Shown: positions 1 through 9,040, counted from the first letter of the stretch. The stretch is DNA of 64,000 nucleotides from Micavibrio aeruginosavorus (GCA_016432265.1 CP066681.1:310001-374000); one strand, 5' to 3'. A program made the numbers and translations. Notes: generated from the sequence alone by a model not told the origin.

Positions 1-73
1 GGTTCGGTAAAATTAAGCGTTGGAATTTTTACATAAGAATATAAGGTGATAGCATGGTTCGAGCAGCCTATAC

Positions 74-95
74 AAAAAAATAAATCCTTATTTAT
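74..95 (-). terminator. Likely Rho-independent terminator of dapD
   Basis: Just past the dapD stop, the minus strand reads a 6-bp AT-rich stem (ATAAAT/ATTTAT, loop AAGG) followed by a run of T. The stem is weak, but the T-run and position suit an intrinsic terminator. Nothing else is visible in bases 1-96. Confidence 0.5.
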
Positions 96-96
96 A

Positions 97-960
97 TCAA
101 TATCTTAAAAGGTCATTGAGGGTAGTTTTGGCCCGGGTTTGTGCATCCACGCGCTTGACGATCACCGCGCAGGCTAGCGATGGATTGGCCTGGCCGTCAG
201 CGCGGGCAGACCCGGGTAAGGTGCCGGGAACCACCACGGCATAAGGGGGCACATGGCCGTGCAGGATTTCGCCGTTGGCGCGGTCGACGATCTTGGTTGA
301 GGCGCCGATAAAAACGCCCATCGAAATCACGGCGCCCTGACCTACCCTTACCCCTTCGGCGATTTCACTGCGGGCGCCGATGAAAACATCATCCTCAATA
401 ACGACCGGGGAGGCCTGCAACGGTTCGAGAACGCCGCCGATCCCGGTGCCGCCTGAAATATGGCAGCGCTTCCCGATCTGGGCGCAGGAACCAATCGTGG
501 CCCATGTGTCGACCATTGTGCCGTCACCGACATAGGCGCCGATATTCACAAACGAGGGCATCAAAACGACATCTTTGCCGATGAAGGCACCATGCCGGAC
601 GTAGCTGCCGGGCACAGCACGGAATCCGGCTTCGGAGAAATGATTTCCTGTCCAGTCGGTACATTTGGGGGCGACCTTATCCCACCAGACCGTGTCGCCG
701 GGGCCGTTTTTGATCTCCTCGTTGCGATTGAGACGGAACGAAAGGAGGATCGCTTTCTTTATCCACTCGTGAGTCAGCCAGCGCCCGTCGTTCAATGGTT
801 CTGCAACGCGCAGCCGCCCGCGATCCAACTGATGCAGGGCATGTTCAACCGCCTGTCGAATAGGCCCTGTCGTTGATACGCCGATTGAGGCCTTGTCGTT
901 CCACGCCTGGCTGATGATGGTTTCCATGTCAGCGACTGACAGGGCATTTGCAAGAGTCAT
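97..960 (-). CDS. dapD: 2,3,4,5-tetrahydropyridine-2,6-dicarboxylate N-succinyltransferase
   Basis: Transfers succinyl from succinyl-CoA to tetrahydrodipicolinate in the succinylase branch of lysine/meso-diaminopimelate synthesis; cytoplasmic. At 287 aa it is full length for DapD. An N-terminal helical domain (about residues 1-110) is followed from about residue 124 by a left-handed beta-helix of hexapeptide repeats ([27 protein letters not shown]), including the conserved [11 protein letters not shown] stretch. The gene lies 4 nt downstream of a prepilin-like gene on the same strand, so the two are probably co-transcribed, an unusual pairing with no evident functional link. Confidence 0.96.
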   Translation of the reverse strand: MTLANALSVADMETIISQAWNDKASIGVSTTGPIRQAVEHALHQLDRGRLRVAEPLNDGRWLTHEWIKKAILLSFRLNRNEEIKNGPGDTVWWDKVAPKCTDWTGNHFSEAGFRAVPGSYVRHGAFIGKDVVLMPSFVNIGAYVGDGTMVDTWATIGSCAQIGKRCHISGGTGIGGVLEPLQASPVVIEDDVFIGARSEIAEGVRVGQGAVISMGVFIGASTKIVDRANGEILHGHVPPYAVVVPGTLPGSARADGQANPSLACAVIVKRVDAQTRAKTTLNDLLRY

Positions 961-964
961 GGGT

Positions 965-1714
965 TTAGCGCCTTACGAGAACATGATAATAGGCATATGT
1001 GCCAACAGGCGGCGTGCCGCCGCCCTCGACGCAGCCGAACATCTGGCCGCGAAGAATGTTTAGGTCACCGCTGCCGCCGCTGTCAACCCGTCCGCCATCC
1101 GAATAACTGCCGGCAAAGACGGGCATGCCGTTGCTCCAAAGGTCGCCCGCAGCCCTGGGTGGGTTACCGCCGGGGTTATCGATCCCGAGTTGCTGGTTGA
1201 TTTCAAGGCACAGTGGTTTGGTGATATTGGGCAGGAACATGACAATGTCTTCATTGCCATTGTTGCCGTCGCTGTTGCAGTCATCGTTTTGCAGGGTGCC
1301 GACGCTTAAAACGCACGTATTGCCAGTAACATACCAAGGCTCGCCGGCGTTGGCACCATCGGGAACTTTCAACCAGACGACGTTTCCTGCCCCGGGGACG
1401 GTGCTGAAAACTTTGTTCGATTCCGTGGCGCAGCCGGTATGATCGTAATCGCTGTGCCCCCATAACGGCGCGTCAAAACATAAGGCGTCGTCGCCAACCC
1501 CCCGGAATTTCATGCGCTGTACGGATTCGGCTACGAAAGTTGCGTACTGAATAATCTCCACGCCGCGCACGCGCTGGCTGTCTTCCTGCGCGCTTTTGGT
1601 GCCGCCTGCCCGCGTCCCTTGTGTGGCGCTGTAGCTGAGAGCCGCGAACAGTGCCACGGCTATCAGAATCAGAAACAGTACATTCCCCTGCTGTGCTGCA
1701 TGGGTTGGCTTCAT
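965..1714 (-). CDS. Prepilin-like secreted protein, paralogue 1
   Basis: About 249 aa from the ATG at 1714; in-frame codons run back to 1783, but the N-terminus from 1714 ([11 protein letters not shown]) puts a short basic leader before a Gly and a hydrophobic segment ([14 protein letters not shown]), as in type IV-like prepilins. Unlike classical type IV pilins there is no Glu at position 5 after the Gly. The rest is a Gly/Asn/Cys-rich predicted extracytoplasmic domain ending YYHVLVRR. It resembles the products at 43336-44028 and 50609-51349 in the N-terminal segment, in an FLPNIT...C..INQQ.G stretch and in the C-terminal motif. No neighbouring pilus assembly genes. The function is unknown; a pseudopilin or surface role is inferred. 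Confidence 0.75.
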   Translation of the reverse strand: MKPTHAAQQGNVLFLILIAVALFAALSYSATQGTRAGGTKSAQEDSQRVRGVEIIQYATFVAESVQRMKFRGVGDDALCFDAPLWGHSDYDHTGCATESNKVFSTVPGAGNVVWLKVPDGANAGEPWYVTGNTCVLSVGTLQNDDCNSDGNNGNEDIVMFLPNITKPLCLEINQQLGIDNPGGNPPRAAGDLWSNGMPVFAGSYSDGGRVDSGGSGDLNILRGQMFGCVEGGGTPPVGTYAYYHVLVRR

Positions 1715-1825
1715 GAAATGGGAACCTTTGCAGACAGATGTCGCGGTTATGATATCGCTTTTACAAAGCAGTCTATCAACCATTTTACATTCAGACGCCG
1801 CTCATGCAATATGAGAGGAGAGGTA

Positions 1826-2728
1826 ATGCGAATGGCACGTGGGGTTATCATGAAACAGAGTTTGCTTTTCATATTCACGATCCTGGGCGGGTTGGCTATC
1901 ATACCTCCCGTGCAGGCGACCAAAGCGGAAACTGTGACAGCGCTGCCCGATGCCCACCGTCAGGTCATGTTTTATGACGTTTATGCGGGCGGTATTCACG
2001 CAGTGAAGGCGCAACTTGATGTATCTTATGACAAAAATGATCGGTACAGTTTGAAACTGGGCGCTGAAACAATCGGTTTTCTGGAAAGTTTGGTGCCGTG
2101 GCGGGGTAGTTTTGAGACTTCGGGCTGGCGGCTGGGAACGTCGGGCGATCGTCCGGAAATCCACCGCTCGACGGCGACATGGCGCGGCGAAGACGAATTG
2201 AAAGAATATTTCTACAGCCGTGATGGCAGTTTCAAGAAGCTGCGTGTAATTGAGGACAACGAGGATAAAAGCCCGGAAAATATTGAGCAGTCGCTCGTTG
2301 AAGGTACGACCGACGTGTTGACAGCGACACTCGAAGTCATGAAACACGTAGCTGAAAACGGCCAGTGTCACGGTGAGTCTGAAGTTTTTGACGGCAAGCG
2401 CCGTTTTTCCATGAAATTCAACCACGAAATGGATGAAACCCTGATCCCGACGGATTATAACGTTTATCAGGGTGTAACTGCCCGTTGTCAGGTTGAAGTG
2501 CAGCCGGTAAGCGGTGAATGGCATAAAAAGCCCCGTGGCTGGATGTCGATTCAAGAACAGGGCCGCCAAAAGGGCAGCCTGCCTACGGTCTGGTTTGCCA
2601 AGGTTTCGGAAGATGGCCCTGCTGTGCCAGTTAAAATCCGTGTTAAAACCGAATATGGCACTTTGTTCATGCACCTGACCGAGTACCGCAACGGCAGCAA
2701 GGTGATCAAGACCGCTGCCAAGGAATAG
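1826..2728 (+). CDS. DUF3108-like exported protein
   Basis: About 300 aa. The start at 1826 is chosen because AGGAG lies about 5 nt upstream; 1850 (MKQSLLF) is a possible alternative. A hydrophobic signal sequence (residues about 9-30, LLFIFTILGGLAI, cleavage near VQA-TKA) directs export. The mature part is beta-rich with YDVYAGGIHAVKAQLDV near its N-terminus, typical of the DUF3108 family of uncharacterised periplasmic/outer-membrane-associated proteins. Family assignment is by overall pattern. It lies upstream of glmU, separated by an inverted repeat. Confidence 0.75.
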   Translation: MRMARGVIMKQSLLFIFTILGGLAIIPPVQATKAETVTALPDAHRQVMFYDVYAGGIHAVKAQLDVSYDKNDRYSLKLGAETIGFLESLVPWRGSFETSGWRLGTSGDRPEIHRSTATWRGEDELKEYFYSRDGSFKKLRVIEDNEDKSPENIEQSLVEGTTDVLTATLEVMKHVAENGQCHGESEVFDGKRRFSMKFNHEMDETLIPTDYNVYQGVTARCQVEVQPVSGEWHKKPRGWMSIQEQGRQKGSLPTVWFAKVSEDGPAVPVKIRVKTEYGTLFMHLTEYRNGSKVIKTAAKE

Positions 2729-2774
2729 CTTGGACAATTTTTCTGCAACGTGCTGAAACACAACGTGAATTGAT

Positions 2775-2811
2775 TTGACCCCTCTTTCATAAGAAGTAAA
2801 GGAGGGGTCAA
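2775..2811. promoter_or_regulatory. Stem-loop covering the glmU ribosome binding site
   Basis: Perfect 10-bp inverted repeat (TTGACCCCTC at 2775-2784, GAGGGGTCAA at 2802-2811) with a 17-nt loop. The right arm contains the purine-rich GGAGGGG that would act as Shine-Dalgarno for the TTG at 2815. No T-run follows, so an intrinsic terminator is less likely than a translational-control hairpin. Confidence 0.5.
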
Positions 2812-2814
2812 TCA

Positions 2815-4182
2815 TTGATTAGTCAGGGTAACCGTATGACCAAAGCGACCAAAAGTAAAAACGATCTGGCTGTCATTATTCTGGCTGCCGGGCGCGGCAC
2901 GCGGATGAGATCGGCGCTGCCCAAGGTCATGCACGGGCTGGCCGGACGTCCTCTGATCGCGTGGCTTCTGGCAACCGTCCAGAAGCTCAAGCCTGCGAGG
3001 GTCATTGTTGTGATTGCGCCGGATATGGATGACTTGCGCGCGGCTGTGGCGCCTGCGCCCTGCGCGGTGCAGGTCAAGGCGCTGGGCACGGGAGACGCTG
3101 TGAAGGCGGCCTTGCCTGCGCTCAAGGGTTTTAAGGGCGATGTGCTGATTTTGCTTGGCGATATGCCGTTGATCTCGGTTGCGACATTGAAGGGTCTGAT
3201 CAAGGCGCGTCATCGCGAGCGCGATACCGGCCTTGCGGTTCTGGGCGCCGAATATAACCCGGTGCCAGCCTTCGGACGTTTGGTTGAAAATCCCGATGGC
3301 ACGCTCGCGCGTATCGTTGAGCATAAAGATGCCACAGCCGAGGAGCGCCTGATCACACTGTGCAATACGGGTGCGTTTTGCGTCGATGGTGCGCAACTGG
3401 CAAAATGGGTCGGCAGGATCAATAACCGCAATGCCCAGAAAGAATTCTATATCACCGATCTTCCCGCCATCGCCGCGAAAGACGGTTATAAAACCCAGAT
3501 CGCCGTGACCGAAGATCTGGATGAAGTACAAGGTGTCAATTCGCGCGTTGATCTGGCAATGCTTGAGTATATCGTACAGGCTGGCATGCGCCTGAACGCG
3601 CTTGAGGCTGGCGTCACCATGCACGATCCGGCTTCGGTTTATTTCAGCTACGATACGGAAGTGGGCAGGGATGTTGTCATTGAACCGAATGTTTTTATCG
3701 GGCCCGGTGTTGTCATCGGTGACGGCGTTACCATCCGCAGTTTTTGCCATATCGAAAGCGCTGTCATCAAAAACGGTTGCAGTGTCGGCCCTTTCGCGCG
3801 TCTGCGGCCCGGGGCTGAGCTTGACGAGCGCGTGCATATAGGCAATTTCGTCGAAATAAAGAATGCGAAACTGGGACGCGGTGTGAAAGCCGGGCATCTT
3901 GCTTATATTGGCGATGCCATCGTGGGCGAAGGCACGAATTATAGCTGTGGCGCTATCACTGCCAATTACGATGGTGCTAACAAGCATAAGACCGTCATTG
4001 GCAGGAATGTCATGGTTGGCAGCAACGTCAACCTGATCGCTCCTGTCACGATTGGTGACGGCGCTTACCTGGCCGCAGGCAGCACTATCACGCAGGACGT
4101 GCCCAAGGATAAACTCGGTATTGCTCGCGCCCGCCAGTCAAACCTGCGCAAGCCGGTGAAGAAGAGAGAAAAAAAGGATTAG
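2815..4182 (+). CDS. glmU: Bifunctional GlcNAc-1-P uridylyltransferase / glucosamine-1-P acetyltransferase
   Basis: Makes UDP-GlcNAc from GlcN-1-P, acetyl-CoA and UTP for peptidoglycan and LPS; cytoplasmic trimer. The N-terminal pyrophosphorylase signature is LAAGRGTRMRSALPKVMH; the C-terminal left-handed beta-helix (from about residue 250) has hexapeptide repeats such as IEPNVFIGPGVVIGDG and the acetyltransferase region NYDGANKHKT. Length 455 aa is normal. The start is uncertain: TTG at 2815 has a strong GGAGGGG upstream, while ATG at 2836 has only AGGG. glmS begins 3 nt after the stop, forming a two-gene amino-sugar operon. Confidence 0.97.
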   Translation: MISQGNRMTKATKSKNDLAVIILAAGRGTRMRSALPKVMHGLAGRPLIAWLLATVQKLKPARVIVVIAPDMDDLRAAVAPAPCAVQVKALGTGDAVKAALPALKGFKGDVLILLGDMPLISVATLKGLIKARHRERDTGLAVLGAEYNPVPAFGRLVENPDGTLARIVEHKDATAEERLITLCNTGAFCVDGAQLAKWVGRINNRNAQKEFYITDLPAIAAKDGYKTQIAVTEDLDEVQGVNSRVDLAMLEYIVQAGMRLNALEAGVTMHDPASVYFSYDTEVGRDVVIEPNVFIGPGVVIGDGVTIRSFCHIESAVIKNGCSVGPFARLRPGAELDERVHIGNFVEIKNAKLGRGVKAGHLAYIGDAIVGEGTNYSCGAITANYDGANKHKTVIGRNVMVGSNVNLIAPVTIGDGAYLAAGSTITQDVPKDKLGIARARQSNLRKPVKKREKKD

Positions 4183-4185
4183 ATC

Positions 4186-6021
4186 ATGTGTGGAATCGTA
4201 GGCATTCTTTCTCAGGATAAGGATGTGGCACCGCTGCTGGTCGAGGGGCTGCGCCGTCTTGAATATCGCGGTTACGACAGCGCCGGAATCGCAACGCTGC
4301 ATGACGGCAGGATTGACCGTTTGCGGGCCGAGGGGAAGCTGGTCAATCTCGATACGAAGTTGAAGAAGAACCCGATTCGCGGCCACGCCGGTATCGGACA
4401 TACACGCTGGGCGACGCATGGCGGCCCGACCGAGAATAACGCGCACCCTCATGCGACGGATCGCGTCGCTGTTGTGCATAACGGGATTATCGAGAATTAT
4501 GTCACCCTGCGCGAGGAGCTGCAGAAAGATCAGTGCCGCTTTGAAACGGAAACCGACACCGAAGTCGTGGCGCACCTGGTTACCCGCAACCTGAAACAGG
4601 GTATGAAGCCGCAGGAAGCCGCGCTGGCCGCCTTCGACCGGTTGGAAGGCGCTTATGCGCTGGCGCTTTTATTCACCGGTGAGGATAACTTGTTGATCGG
4701 CGTGCGTCAGGGAACACCGCTTGCGGTCGGTTACGGCGAGGGCGAAATGTATATGGCTTCCGATTCTTACGCTTTGGCACCGTTAACCAAGAAAATCTCA
4801 TTCCTTGAAGACGGAGACCGTGTCGTCGTGACGCGTGAAGGCGTAACGATCTACAACAGGGAAGGGGAAGTGCAAAAACGTCCGATCCGGATCACGGCAC
4901 AATCCGGAGCCACAACCGGCAAAGGCGAATATCGCCATTTCATGATCAAGGAAATTTACGAGCAGCCGGCGGTGATCGGCGACACCTTGAATACCTTCAT
5001 CAACCCCGCCACGGGGAAAATCACCGTGCCCGACAATATATTGGGCGCGCTTGACGGCGCGTCGCGCCTGACCATGGTTGCCTGCGGTACAGCCTATTAT
5101 GCCTGCATGGTTGGCAAATACTGGTTTGAGAAGATTGCCCGTTTGCCGGTCGAGATCGATGTTGCTTCTGAATTCCGCTATCGTGAGGCGCCGTTGCCGG
5201 ATAAGGGTGTGGCGCTATTTGTATCGCAGAGCGGGGAGACGCTCGACACGCTTGAGGCTCTGCGTTACTGCAAGCGGGAAAGGCAGTCCATCGTCTCGGT
5301 CGTCAATACAGTCGAAAGCACGATTGAGCGCGAATCTGATATGGTCTTGCATACGCTGGCCGGGCCTGAAATCGGCGTGGCCTCAACCAAGGCATTCACG
5401 ACGCAGTTGACCACGTTGCTCTGCATGGCGCTGGGGCTTGCAGTCCGGCGCGGTCTGATCACGGGCGATGTCGAGGTGAGAATGACCGAGGCTCTGCGCC
5501 ATTTGCCGACGTTGGTGGCGGATACAATTCGTTCGGCGGAGAGGCCGATTATTGAGATTGCCCGCGACATCGCCGATGCACGCGATGTGCTCTATATTGG
5601 CCGCAGTTATATGTACCCGGTCGCCCTCGAAGGGGCGCTTAAGCTTAAAGAAGTCTCTTATATTCATGCCGAAGGTTACGCTGCCGGAGAAATGAAGCAT
5701 GGCCCCATCGCCTTGATCGATGAAACCGTGCCAGTGGTGGTGGTGTCTCCGGGCACTGACCCGCTATTTGAAAAAACTGCATCGAATGTGCAGGAAACCG
5801 TCGCCCGGGGTGGACAGGTTCTGATGATTACCGATGCCGACGGAGCGGCGCGCATGCATGTTCCCGCCCGCTGGCAGGTGCAGATCGGCTACGCACCGAT
5901 AGAACTTGCGCCTATCCTTTATACCATCCCGGTGCAATTGCTGGCCTATCATGTGGCGATCGCCAAGGGTACGGATGTCGATCAGCCACGCAATCTCGCC
6001 AAGTCGGTCACGGTGGAATAG
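4186..6021 (+). CDS. glmS: Glutamine--fructose-6-phosphate aminotransferase (isomerizing)
   Basis: First step of hexosamine synthesis: fructose-6-P plus glutamine gives glucosamine-6-P. At 611 aa it is full length. The N-terminal Ntn glutaminase domain starts MCGIVG with Cys2 as nucleophile and contains RWATHG and HNGIIENY; two SIS sugar-isomerase domains follow (SQSGETLDT about residue 350; SYIHAEGYAAGEMKHGP near 490-505). It ends with the usual KSVTVE. Immediately downstream of glmU. With only 3 nt between the genes there is no room for a glmS ribozyme. Confidence 0.98.
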   Translation: MCGIVGILSQDKDVAPLLVEGLRRLEYRGYDSAGIATLHDGRIDRLRAEGKLVNLDTKLKKNPIRGHAGIGHTRWATHGGPTENNAHPHATDRVAVVHNGIIENYVTLREELQKDQCRFETETDTEVVAHLVTRNLKQGMKPQEAALAAFDRLEGAYALALLFTGEDNLLIGVRQGTPLAVGYGEGEMYMASDSYALAPLTKKISFLEDGDRVVVTREGVTIYNREGEVQKRPIRITAQSGATTGKGEYRHFMIKEIYEQPAVIGDTLNTFINPATGKITVPDNILGALDGASRLTMVACGTAYYACMVGKYWFEKIARLPVEIDVASEFRYREAPLPDKGVALFVSQSGETLDTLEALRYCKRERQSIVSVVNTVESTIERESDMVLHTLAGPEIGVASTKAFTTQLTTLLCMALGLAVRRGLITGDVEVRMTEALRHLPTLVADTIRSAERPIIEIARDIADARDVLYIGRSYMYPVALEGALKLKEVSYIHAEGYAAGEMKHGPIALIDETVPVVVVSPGTDPLFEKTASNVQETVARGGQVLMITDADGAARMHVPARWQVQIGYAPIELAPILYTIPVQLLAYHVAIAKGTDVDQPRNLAKSVTVE

Positions 6022-6299
6022 TGTTTTTCGCGTTGATAATTGTTGGGATGGCATTCGATTTATGCGCCATTATTGCCTTGCTCGCCTTAATTCTGCGACG
6101 TAAACCGGGGCGTTCGTTTCCGGGGGTGGGCTTTATCTGTTATGCGTTGGTTTTTGCAGGATCACTATCCGATTCTTTTGAATCGGGAGCCCTTTTCAGC
6201 CCTTTCATAATGCTCGTGGCCGGTTTGGGCATCTTGCATATCGGGCTGCACGCAAGTCTGCATATGCTGCGGCGCGAGCGCTCACTCAGGAAAAACTAA
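6021..6299 (+). CDS. Small membrane protein of unknown function
   Basis: A 92-aa ORF whose GTG start shares its first base with the glmS stop, suggesting translational coupling. It has about three hydrophobic segments (FALIIVGMAFDLCAIIALL, ICYALVFAGSL, FIMLVAGLGILHIG) and a basic C-terminus (LRRERSLRKN). No recognised family. The last 4 nt overlap prmA on the opposite strand. It could instead start at the internal ATG (MAFDL). The length and hydrophobic pattern support coding, but without homologues it remains tentative. Confidence 0.55.
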   Translation: MFFALIIVGMAFDLCAIIALLALILRRKPGRSFPGVGFICYALVFAGSLSDSFESGALFSPFIMLVAGLGILHIGLHASLHMLRRERSLRKN

Positions 6300-7234
6300 G
6301 CGGCTTGCAACAGCAGGCTTGTCCATTCTGCGCGGTCATAGCGCCTGACCAGAGCTAAGCCTTTGTCTGTATAGGCGGCAGCTACTTCCGGGGCCTGTTC
6401 TCCTAGCATACCGGAAAGCAGAATGTAGCCTTGCGGCGCTACGGTTCTTGCCAGATCGGCCGACATCACGATCAGTGGCCCTGCCAGAATATTGGCAATC
6501 ACCAGGTCGAATTTCATCTCTCCGTTCAGGCGAGGCGACTGGAAGCCGTCAGCAATCTCAGTAGTCAGGGCGTTTTGTTGCAACGGCGCCCCATTCAATC
6601 CGGCATGCAGGCCGGTTACACGAATGCATTCCGGATCGATATCTGTCGCCAGAACCGGGGCACCCCATAATTTCCATGCTGCAATCGCCAAGATGCCGGA
6701 GCCGGTGCCAAGATCAAGCGTATGTCTTGGGGTGAATCCTTGAGCTTTCAAGGCTTGCAGCGCCTCAAGGCAGCCAGCCGTCGTGCCATGCTCGCCCGAA
6801 CCGAAGGCTGTGGCGGCGTCAATCTGCAGCGGTATTTTACCGGCAGGCGTTTCACCCTGGTAATGGCTGCCGAAAATAAAGAAAGCGCCTACGCTAAACG
6901 GGGAGAATTGTTGATAGCTATGTGCCAGCCAGTCGATCTGCGGTACAGGGTCGATGATAATCCGGTCAGGGGTGATGGCAATATCGAGTCCCGCAAGCTT
7001 CAACGCCAATGTGACCCGCAGCAGAATTTCATCGCGATCAGGGACGCCTTCGACCATCCAGCGCAAATGCCAGTCGCGCGTATGCTTGTTGTCGGCGCGG
7101 ATGGCGGTGGCGGAGAGAGCCCAGTCGTTTAAGGCGTCCAGAAGACTGCCGGCCATGGAGTCATCCACATGGGCCGGCAGCATCACATCGATCCAGAAGT
7201 AACCTTCTGATATGGCAGGTTCAGTCTTCCCCAT
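6296..7234 (-). CDS. prmA: Ribosomal protein L11 methyltransferase
   Basis: SAM-dependent trimethylation of ribosomal protein L11. 312 aa, usual for the family. The N-terminal substrate-recognition part is followed by a class I methyltransferase fold: DAATAFGSGEHGTT, motif I LDLGTGSGILAIAA, ATDIDPECIRV, and the catalytic-region VIANILAGPL. Downstream of the FYDLN-acid gene, whose stop abuts this start (shared base 7234), so the two are probably co-transcribed. Confidence 0.93.
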   Translation of the reverse strand: MGKTEPAISEGYFWIDVMLPAHVDDSMAGSLLDALNDWALSATAIRADNKHTRDWHLRWMVEGVPDRDEILLRVTLALKLAGLDIAITPDRIIIDPVPQIDWLAHSYQQFSPFSVGAFFIFGSHYQGETPAGKIPLQIDAATAFGSGEHGTTAGCLEALQALKAQGFTPRHTLDLGTGSGILAIAAWKLWGAPVLATDIDPECIRVTGLHAGLNGAPLQQNALTTEIADGFQSPRLNGEMKFDLVIANILAGPLIVMSADLARTVAPQGYILLSGMLGEQAPEVAAAYTDKGLALVRRYDRAEWTSLLLQAA

Positions 7235-7650
7235 TACCTGTCATCATCGTCCTCTTCATCTTCATCATCATCATCATCGTCGTCATCATCATCATCGTCG
7301 TCGTCGATGTCGTCGATATCGTCGTCCAGATCCTCGATATCGATGTCGTCGTCGTTCTCGTCGTCGTTCCCCTCTTCAACGTCGTCAAGGCTGACCGTAT
7401 CTTCGTTTTCGTGCAGCTCGACATCATCTTCGTTCTCAGCGGTTTCGCTGACTTCAATCCCTTCATTACCAAGAACGGATTCATCATCGATGGCAGCAGG
7501 GCGACCGCGACGGGCTTTGATCTTGATTTCACCGGTGAACTCGGTTTTGCAGTCCGGGCACAGAACCGGGCGTTTGTTGAAATCGTAATAGCGGGTGCCA
7601 CAACTGGGGCAAATGCGCTTCAATCCACGGGATGCAACGGCTACAGGCAC
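7234..7650 (-). CDS. FYDLN-acid domain protein (TIGR02300-type)
   Basis: A small zinc-ribbon protein with a highly acidic tail. The start is set at GTG 7650 because AAGGAGG lies about 6 nt upstream; an in-frame ATG at 7704 would place that Shine-Dalgarno inside the coding region. From GTG the product is about 138 aa. Residues about 11-34 hold CPSCGTRYYDFNKRPVLCPDC, two CxxC pairs around the FYDLN-like motif. The C-terminal third is almost all Asp/Glu, with an uninterrupted Asp run. The family is widespread in alphaproteobacteria; its function is unknown. Confidence 0.85.
   Translation of the reverse strand: MPVAVASRGLKRICPSCGTRYYDFNKRPVLCPDCKTEFTGEIKIKARRGRPAAIDDESVLGNEGIEVSETAENEDDVELHENEDTVSLDDVEEGNDDENDDDIDIEDLDDDIDDIDDDDDDDDDDDDDDEDEEDDDDR
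7245..7340. repeat. Trinucleotide (ATC/GTC) low-complexity tract
   Basis: Near-continuous ATC and GTC triplets on the plus strand encode the poly-Asp tail (GAT/GAC) of the FYDLN-acid protein on the minus strand. The codons alternate rather than forming a pure repeat. Length variation by slippage would remain in frame. Confidence 0.8.
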
Positions 7651-7788
7651 GGATGGCCTCCTTTTTATATTTGTGATCAGACTCTTGAGGCCTTTGTCGG
7701 CCAACTAAAAAGACAGCCCTCTAGTTGTCTGATTTTGCACCGCTTGTCAAAGGTAAAATAGGATGGGTTGTGGCGGTGGAGCTGTGTT

Positions 7789-7810
7789 AAAGGCCGGAAA
7801 TCCGGCCTTT
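7789..7810. other. Perfect 10-bp inverted repeat in a divergent promoter region
   Basis: AAAGGCCGGA and TCCGGCCTTT, separated by AA, lie between the divergent FYDLN-acid and thiolase genes. It could be an RNA hairpin or an operator. Neither side has a long T-run, so I do not call it a terminator. Confidence 0.5.
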
Positions 7811-7837
7811 GCAGACGAGGCGGCTGTTTGGAAAGAG

Positions 7838-7866
7838 TTGGACACACACCTATATAATTGTAATCT
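7838..7866 (+). promoter_or_regulatory. Candidate sigma-70 promoter of the beta-oxidation block
   Basis: TTGGAC (7838-7843) and TAATCT (7861-7866) with a 17-bp spacer; a better -10 match, TATAAT (7853-7858), lies in between but lacks a well-spaced -35. The thiolase start is about 45 nt downstream behind GGGAGGAA. Confidence 0.4.
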
Positions 7867-7912
7867 AGCAGGCGGTAAGTTTGAGTCCCTGATTCCCGGG
7901 AGGAATTAAATT

Positions 7913-9040
7913 ATGGAAAAATCTGTTGTTATCTGCGGTTACAAGCGCTCCCCCTTCCATTTTGCCAATAAAGGGGCATTGGCCAAGATTCGCCCTGACG
8001 ATGTCGCCGCCGATGTTGTTAAGGCTCTGGTGAAGGAAACCGGAGTGAAGCCGGAAGATATCGAGGATTTATTGCTGGGCTGCGCTTTCCCCGAGGCGGA
8101 ACAGGGGTTTAACCTTGCGAAAATCGTGGCCCAACTGGCCGAACTGCCGGTTTCGGTCGGGGGGGCGACGGTTAACCGTTTCTGCGGTTCCTCAATGACG
8201 ACAATACAGATGGCTGCCGGCTATATCCAGATGGGGGCGGGTGATGTCTTTATTTGCGGCGGGGTTGAATCGATGACCCGTATTCCGATGGGCGGATTCA
8301 ACCCGATGCCGAACCCCAAACTGGGGCGGATTTACCCTGCCGCCTATATCGGCATGGGGGAAACGGCGGAAAATCTGGCGAAGAAATACCAGATCACACG
8401 CAAGGAACAGGAAGAATTTTCGGTCAACTCACACAAGAAGGCTGCTCAAGCCGTGGCGGTTGGCGGCTTCAAGGCTGAAATTGTGCCGTTGGGCGATGTC
8501 GTCAGTGACGGAACGATCCGTCCTGATACGACGCTTGAGGGATTGTCTGGCCTCAAGCCGGCTTTCTTTGAGGACGGTACTGTGACGGCCGGGACGGCAT
8601 CGCCGCTGACGGATGGCGCTTCCATGGTCTTGGTGGCGTCTGAAGAGTATGCGCGTAAGCACAATTTGCCGATCATGGCACGTATTCTGTCTGTGGGTGT
8701 TGCGGGGTGTGGTGCCGAGATCATGGGAATCGGCCCGGTGCCATCTTCGCAGAAGGCGTTGTCCCGCGCAGGCCTGACAATCAAGGATATCGATCTTATT
8801 GAGCTGAATGAAGCTTTTGCTGCGCAAAGTCTGGCCGTGGTCAGGGAACTGGGTATCGACCAAGCCAAGCTCAATATAGATGGCGGGGCGATTGCGCTGG
8901 GGCATCCGCTGGGGGCTTCCGGCGCGCGCATTACAGGCAAGCTTGCAAGTCTGCTGGTGCGGGAGAAGAAAAAACGCGGTCTGGCGACGATGTGCATCGG
9001 CGGCGGTCAGGGTACGGCGATCATCCTTGAGGCTGCCTGA
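7913..9040 (+). CDS. fadA: Acetyl-CoA C-acyltransferase (thiolase), FadA-type
   Basis: Thiolytic cleavage of 3-ketoacyl-CoA, the last step of a beta-oxidation cycle. 375 aa, slightly shorter than typical (about 390). The catalytic Cys91 lies in NRFCGSSM; the other family motifs are NEAFAAQ, GGAIALGHPLGASGAR and C-terminal CIGGGQGTA. Preceded by GGGAGGAATTAAATT, a good ribosome binding site. First gene of a block with an unknown helical protein, a FadN-type dehydrogenase and an acyl-CoA dehydrogenase, so degradative use is likely; the symbol is assigned by context. Confidence 0.9.
   Translation: MEKSVVICGYKRSPFHFANKGALAKIRPDDVAADVVKALVKETGVKPEDIEDLLLGCAFPEAEQGFNLAKIVAQLAELPVSVGGATVNRFCGSSMTTIQMAAGYIQMGAGDVFICGGVESMTRIPMGGFNPMPNPKLGRIYPAAYIGMGETAENLAKKYQITRKEQEEFSVNSHKKAAQAVAVGGFKAEIVPLGDVVSDGTIRPDTTLEGLSGLKPAFFEDGTVTAGTASPLTDGASMVLVASEEYARKHNLPIMARILSVGVAGCGAEIMGIGPVPSSQKALSRAGLTIKDIDLIELNEAFAAQSLAVVRELGIDQAKLNIDGGAIALGHPLGASGARITGKLASLLVREKKKRGLATMCIGGGQGTAIILEAA

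Noticed and set aside
1802..2815. 337-codon minus-strand frame opposite the DUF3108 gene
   Set aside because: Antisense shadow: low-complexity His/Phe/Arg-rich translation and no ribosome binding site, while the plus strand has a signal peptide and family pattern.
2812..3987. 391-codon frame antisense to glmU
   Set aside because: Lies fully under a clearly recognisable glmU; no motif.
4183..4185. glmS ribozyme
   Set aside because: Only 3 nt separate glmU and glmS, so there is no room for the ribozyme known from Firmicutes.
7245..7340. CRISPR-like or satellite array
   Set aside because: The triplets are an in-frame poly-Asp codon run; no spacers.
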